From assembly GCA_963788125.1 (NCBI GenBank), contig CAWBFN010000003.1:62001-126000 (forward strand): a stretch of DNA of 64,000 nucleotides, written 5' to 3'. Below the pieces are notes generated by a model. That model searched no databases, was not told the origin of the DNA, and worked only from the letters and a program-made list of their open reading frames with translations. A program made the translations under genes and the position numbers. The stretch comes from Bog-473 sp963788125. GTDB taxonomy: Bacteria; Actinomycetota; Acidimicrobiia; Acidimicrobiales; RAAP-2. Shown piece by piece: positions 62,127 through 64,000 of this stretch (within the stretch, counting starts at the first letter, position 1; each line of letters opens with the position of its first letter).

Positions 62127-62897
62127 TCACAGGCCGAACGAGTAGCCGCCGTTGAGAGGATAGGTCTGGCCGGTGATCCACGACGCCTGGGGGCTGGCCA
62201 AGAAGACGGCCAAGGGCGCCACATCGTCCGGTAGACCGGGGCGGCGGACCACGTAGCGCTTCAGGGTCGCCTTGGCACGGGGGTCGTCCGGCTCCGCCCA
62301 CAGCGCCTCGGTCAGCGGTGTGCGCATCGTGCCGAGCGAGATGTTGTTCACCGTGACGCCCCACCGGCCGGTTTCAATGGCCAGTGTCCGCGTCAGCCCG
62401 GCTGCGCCCGCCTTGGCGGCGCTGTAGGCGGCCATGCCGGGGTCGCCGGTCCTGCCCGCGTCGGACACGATGGTGATCACCCGACCCCAGGCGTTGGCGA
62501 TCATTGCCGGGAGGCACGCCCGGGCACAGTGCATGACGCCGTACAGGTTCACCCGGACGTAGCGATCCCAGTCGGATGGATCGCTGTCCACGAAGTTGAC
62601 CCTGCCGGCCATATCTTCCGATCCTGCGTTCCCGGCGTTGTTCACAAGGATGTCGACGTCGCCGACAGCCTCTATCGCGCTCGTGACGGCGTCGTACCGG
62701 GTGACGTCGAAGACCGACGCGTCGGCCGAACCGCCGAGCTCCCGGATCTCATTCACCGTGGCTTCGGCCCGCTCCGGTCGGACATCGTTGACCACCACCC
62801 CGGCCCCTGCAGCGGCGAAGCCCTTGGCGATACCGCTGCCGACTCCCTGGCCGCCACCGGTGACGAGCACCCGCCGGCCCGAGAGATCAAACTCCAT
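62127..62897 (-). CDS. SDR-family oxidoreductase
   Basis: A classical SDR of 256 residues. TGGGQGVG binds the nucleotide, VNNAG is near residue 86, and the catalytic residues are Ser in TIVSDAG and Tyr-x3-Lys in YSAAK. The C-terminal WITGQTYPLNGGYS is the usual SDR ending. ATG 62897 gives a normal N-terminus; GTG 62903 is two codons earlier. It is convergent with the binding-protein gene (17-base gap). Confidence 0.9.
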   Translation of the reverse strand: MEFDLSGRRVLVTGGGQGVGSGIAKGFAAAGAGVVVNDVRPERAEATVNEIRELGGSADASVFDVTRYDAVTSAIEAVGDVDILVNNAGNAGSEDMAGRVNFVDSDPSDWDRYVRVNLYGVMHCARACLPAMIANAWGRVITIVSDAGRTGDPGMAAYSAAKAGAAGLTRTLAIETGRWGVTVNNISLGTMRTPLTEALWAEPDDPRAKATLKRYVVRRPGLPDDVAPLAVFLASPQASWITGQTYPLNGGYSFGL

Positions 62898-62994
62898 GCC
62901 CACCGTCCCACTATGCCACCGGCCGACCGACTGCGCTCAGACCAGCGACCGTCGGCCGGCACGCACGCTGCGCACCGCGCCTGCGCTGAACGGC

Positions 62995-64000
62995 TCAGGT
63001 GTCCACCGTGGGGAGGACCAGACGCGAGGTGCCACCCCGACCGTGCGCAACGGAGTGGCGGGCGGCGCGTAGCGCCGACCCGGTCCCCGGGTTCTCGTCG
63101 GTACCGAGGTTGCGTGCGAACTGCGGGTGGGAGCCGCCCGCGATGAGCAGCCGGATGCGCGAGCCCGCGGTGAACAGGTGGGCGGCGTCGCGGAGCCGGA
63201 GGGTCACCATGCCGGCCGCGTCGGCCGCTTCGAGGCGCAGGTAGCCCTCGGTGACGTTGTGCGAGGTACCGTCCCGACCCACCTCCGAGAGACGTGCGAA
63301 GACGTCGGCGTGGGGGTTGTCGCTGCCATGGGCGAGCTCGACGACCGGTGAGCCCATCACCTCGACGGCACCGTCCAATGTGGCGCTGGTGAAGGACAGC
63401 ACGTCTGGCCGGACGGCCAGTCCCGTGTCGTCGACGCGGGACTTCGTCGACAGCAGGGGCCCTCCGATCGTCGGTGTCGGGTCAGCGGGGTCGTACGTGA
63501 AGGAGGAGGGTGGGCCGTCCGCGGGCGGGGGGTCCAGGGAGAGGCGGCGGCCGGGGTGGAGGAACCAGGTCTGTGCGGAGGTCTGCGGTGGCCAGGTAGG
63601 AAGGTCGCGCCATGCATCGGCTCCGGTGACGTAGACGCGGACGGGGCTCGGACGCCGGCGGCCTGCCCGCTTCGCCACGTGCTCTTCGAGCCAGTCCCAG
63701 GTCTCCCGGGTGGTGATCGGGAGGCCCTTGGCGACGGTGTCGACGTGGGACCACACGCCGATCGTCATGGCCACGTCGACACCGCGTTCGTGCAGGCGCT
63801 GATACTGATGGACGGTTTGCTCGAGGAAGATGTCCTGCCAACCCCCGAAGAGCAGCACGGGCACCTCGACTTGATCGAGAGCAACGCCGTGCTGCATCGG
63901 CGCCCAGAACGGATCGCGCGGGTCGGGCCGGGTGACCCAGTCGGTGTACCACGGGGCCCGGCCGCCGAGAAAGGTCGACGCGGGCGAGACGAGCGGCAGC
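62995..64000 (-). CDS. CocE/NonD-family hydrolase, C-terminal part
   Basis: The frame runs off the right edge; 334 residues are visible. The first part has P-V-L-L-F-G-G-W-Q-D-I-F-L, which carries the catalytic Asp of the alpha/beta fold, and W-S-H-V-D-T with the His. The C-terminal jelly-roll of X-Pro dipeptidyl-peptidase/cocaine-esterase enzymes follows, with L-S-F-T-S-A-T-L, S-P-V-V-E-L and S-R-I-R-L-L-I-A-G-G-S-H-P. The nucleophilic Ser would lie beyond the window. Expected activity: ester or amide hydrolysis. Confidence 0.88.
   Translation of the reverse strand, partial: LPLVSPASTFLGGRAPWYTDWVTRPDPRDPFWAPMQHGVALDQVEVPVLLFGGWQDIFLEQTVHQYQRLHERGVDVAMTIGVWSHVDTVAKGLPITTRETWDWLEEHVAKRAGRRRPSPVRVYVTGADAWRDLPTWPPQTSAQTWFLHPGRRLSLDPPPADGPPSSFTYDPADPTPTIGGPLLSTKSRVDDTGLAVRPDVLSFTSATLDGAVEVMGSPVVELAHGSDNPHADVFARLSEVGRDGTSHNVTEGYLRLEAADAAGMVTLRLRDAAHLFTAGSRIRLLIAGGSHPQFARNLGTDENPGTGSALRAARHSVAHGRGGTSRLVLPTVDT

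Overview
The window is high-GC DNA with dense, short-spaced operons, many GTG starts and actinobacterial-type gene content: TetR regulators, paired acyl-CoA dehydrogenases, DUF35/thiolase pairs, DUF2889, F-G-x-G-x-H-x-C P450s and likely leaderless promoters. The best reading is an actinomycete, possibly an uncultured lineage such as Acidimicrobiia; the class is inference. No rRNA, tRNA, CRISPR array, insertion sequence or phage gene was seen. Almost everything is CoA-thioester, ring-cleavage or redox catabolism, as in steroid, terpenoid or aromatic degradation loci.

Layout. 1-6027 (minus): a six-gene operon with amidohydrolase, PhyH dioxygenase, VOC protein, acyl-CoA ligase, enoyl-CoA hydratase and a second amidohydrolase cut by the window edge. 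6144-13718: two P450s, a YjbR-like protein, a phosphotransferase, two adjacent acyl-CoA dehydrogenases and a double-hotdog thioesterase-like protein. 13737-18069: SnoaL-like protein, enoyl-CoA hydratase, Rieske ferredoxin, amidohydrolase and an SDR. 18256-20409: molybdenum cofactor genes mobA (frameshifted), moeA and a DUF6457 protein. 20429-28416: amidohydrolase, TetR, then a coupled operon of carboxyltransferase, two-domain CoA transferase, biotin carrier and a molybdopterin oxidoreductase. 28663-34524: a redox/sugar module (GH15, SDR, NDH-2-like flavoprotein, GMC oxidoreductase) with DevR/DosR-like palindromes upstream. 34573-39811 (minus): TauD-like dioxygenase, 2-hydroxyacid dehydrogenase, DUF2889, CrtC-like protein and SDR. 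40817-46085 (minus): DUF35 protein, thiolase, phosphotransferase, three SnoaL domains in two genes, and a frameshifted PEP mutase/isocitrate lyase-type gene. 47178-54479 (minus): three amidohydrolases, a frameshifted alpha/beta hydrolase, two TetR regulators and an aldo/keto reductase. 54694-64000: amidohydrolase, DUF35 plus a Cys-less thiolase (frameshifted), a second two-domain CoA transferase, SDRs, a cytosolic type-I binding protein and the C-terminal part of a CocE/NonD hydrolase.

How it may work together (inference): ligase, CoA transferases, acyl-CoA dehydrogenases, hydratases and thiolase/DUF35 pairs activate and shorten side chains. P450s, dioxygenases, the Rieske protein, SDRs and the Mo enzyme supply oxidations. 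Seven amidohydrolase-2 paralogues are candidates for C-C hydrolase, decarboxylase or ring-opening steps on different intermediates. Four genes carry single-base frameshifts in short G/C runs, which points to base-level sequence errors at least as much as to gene decay.
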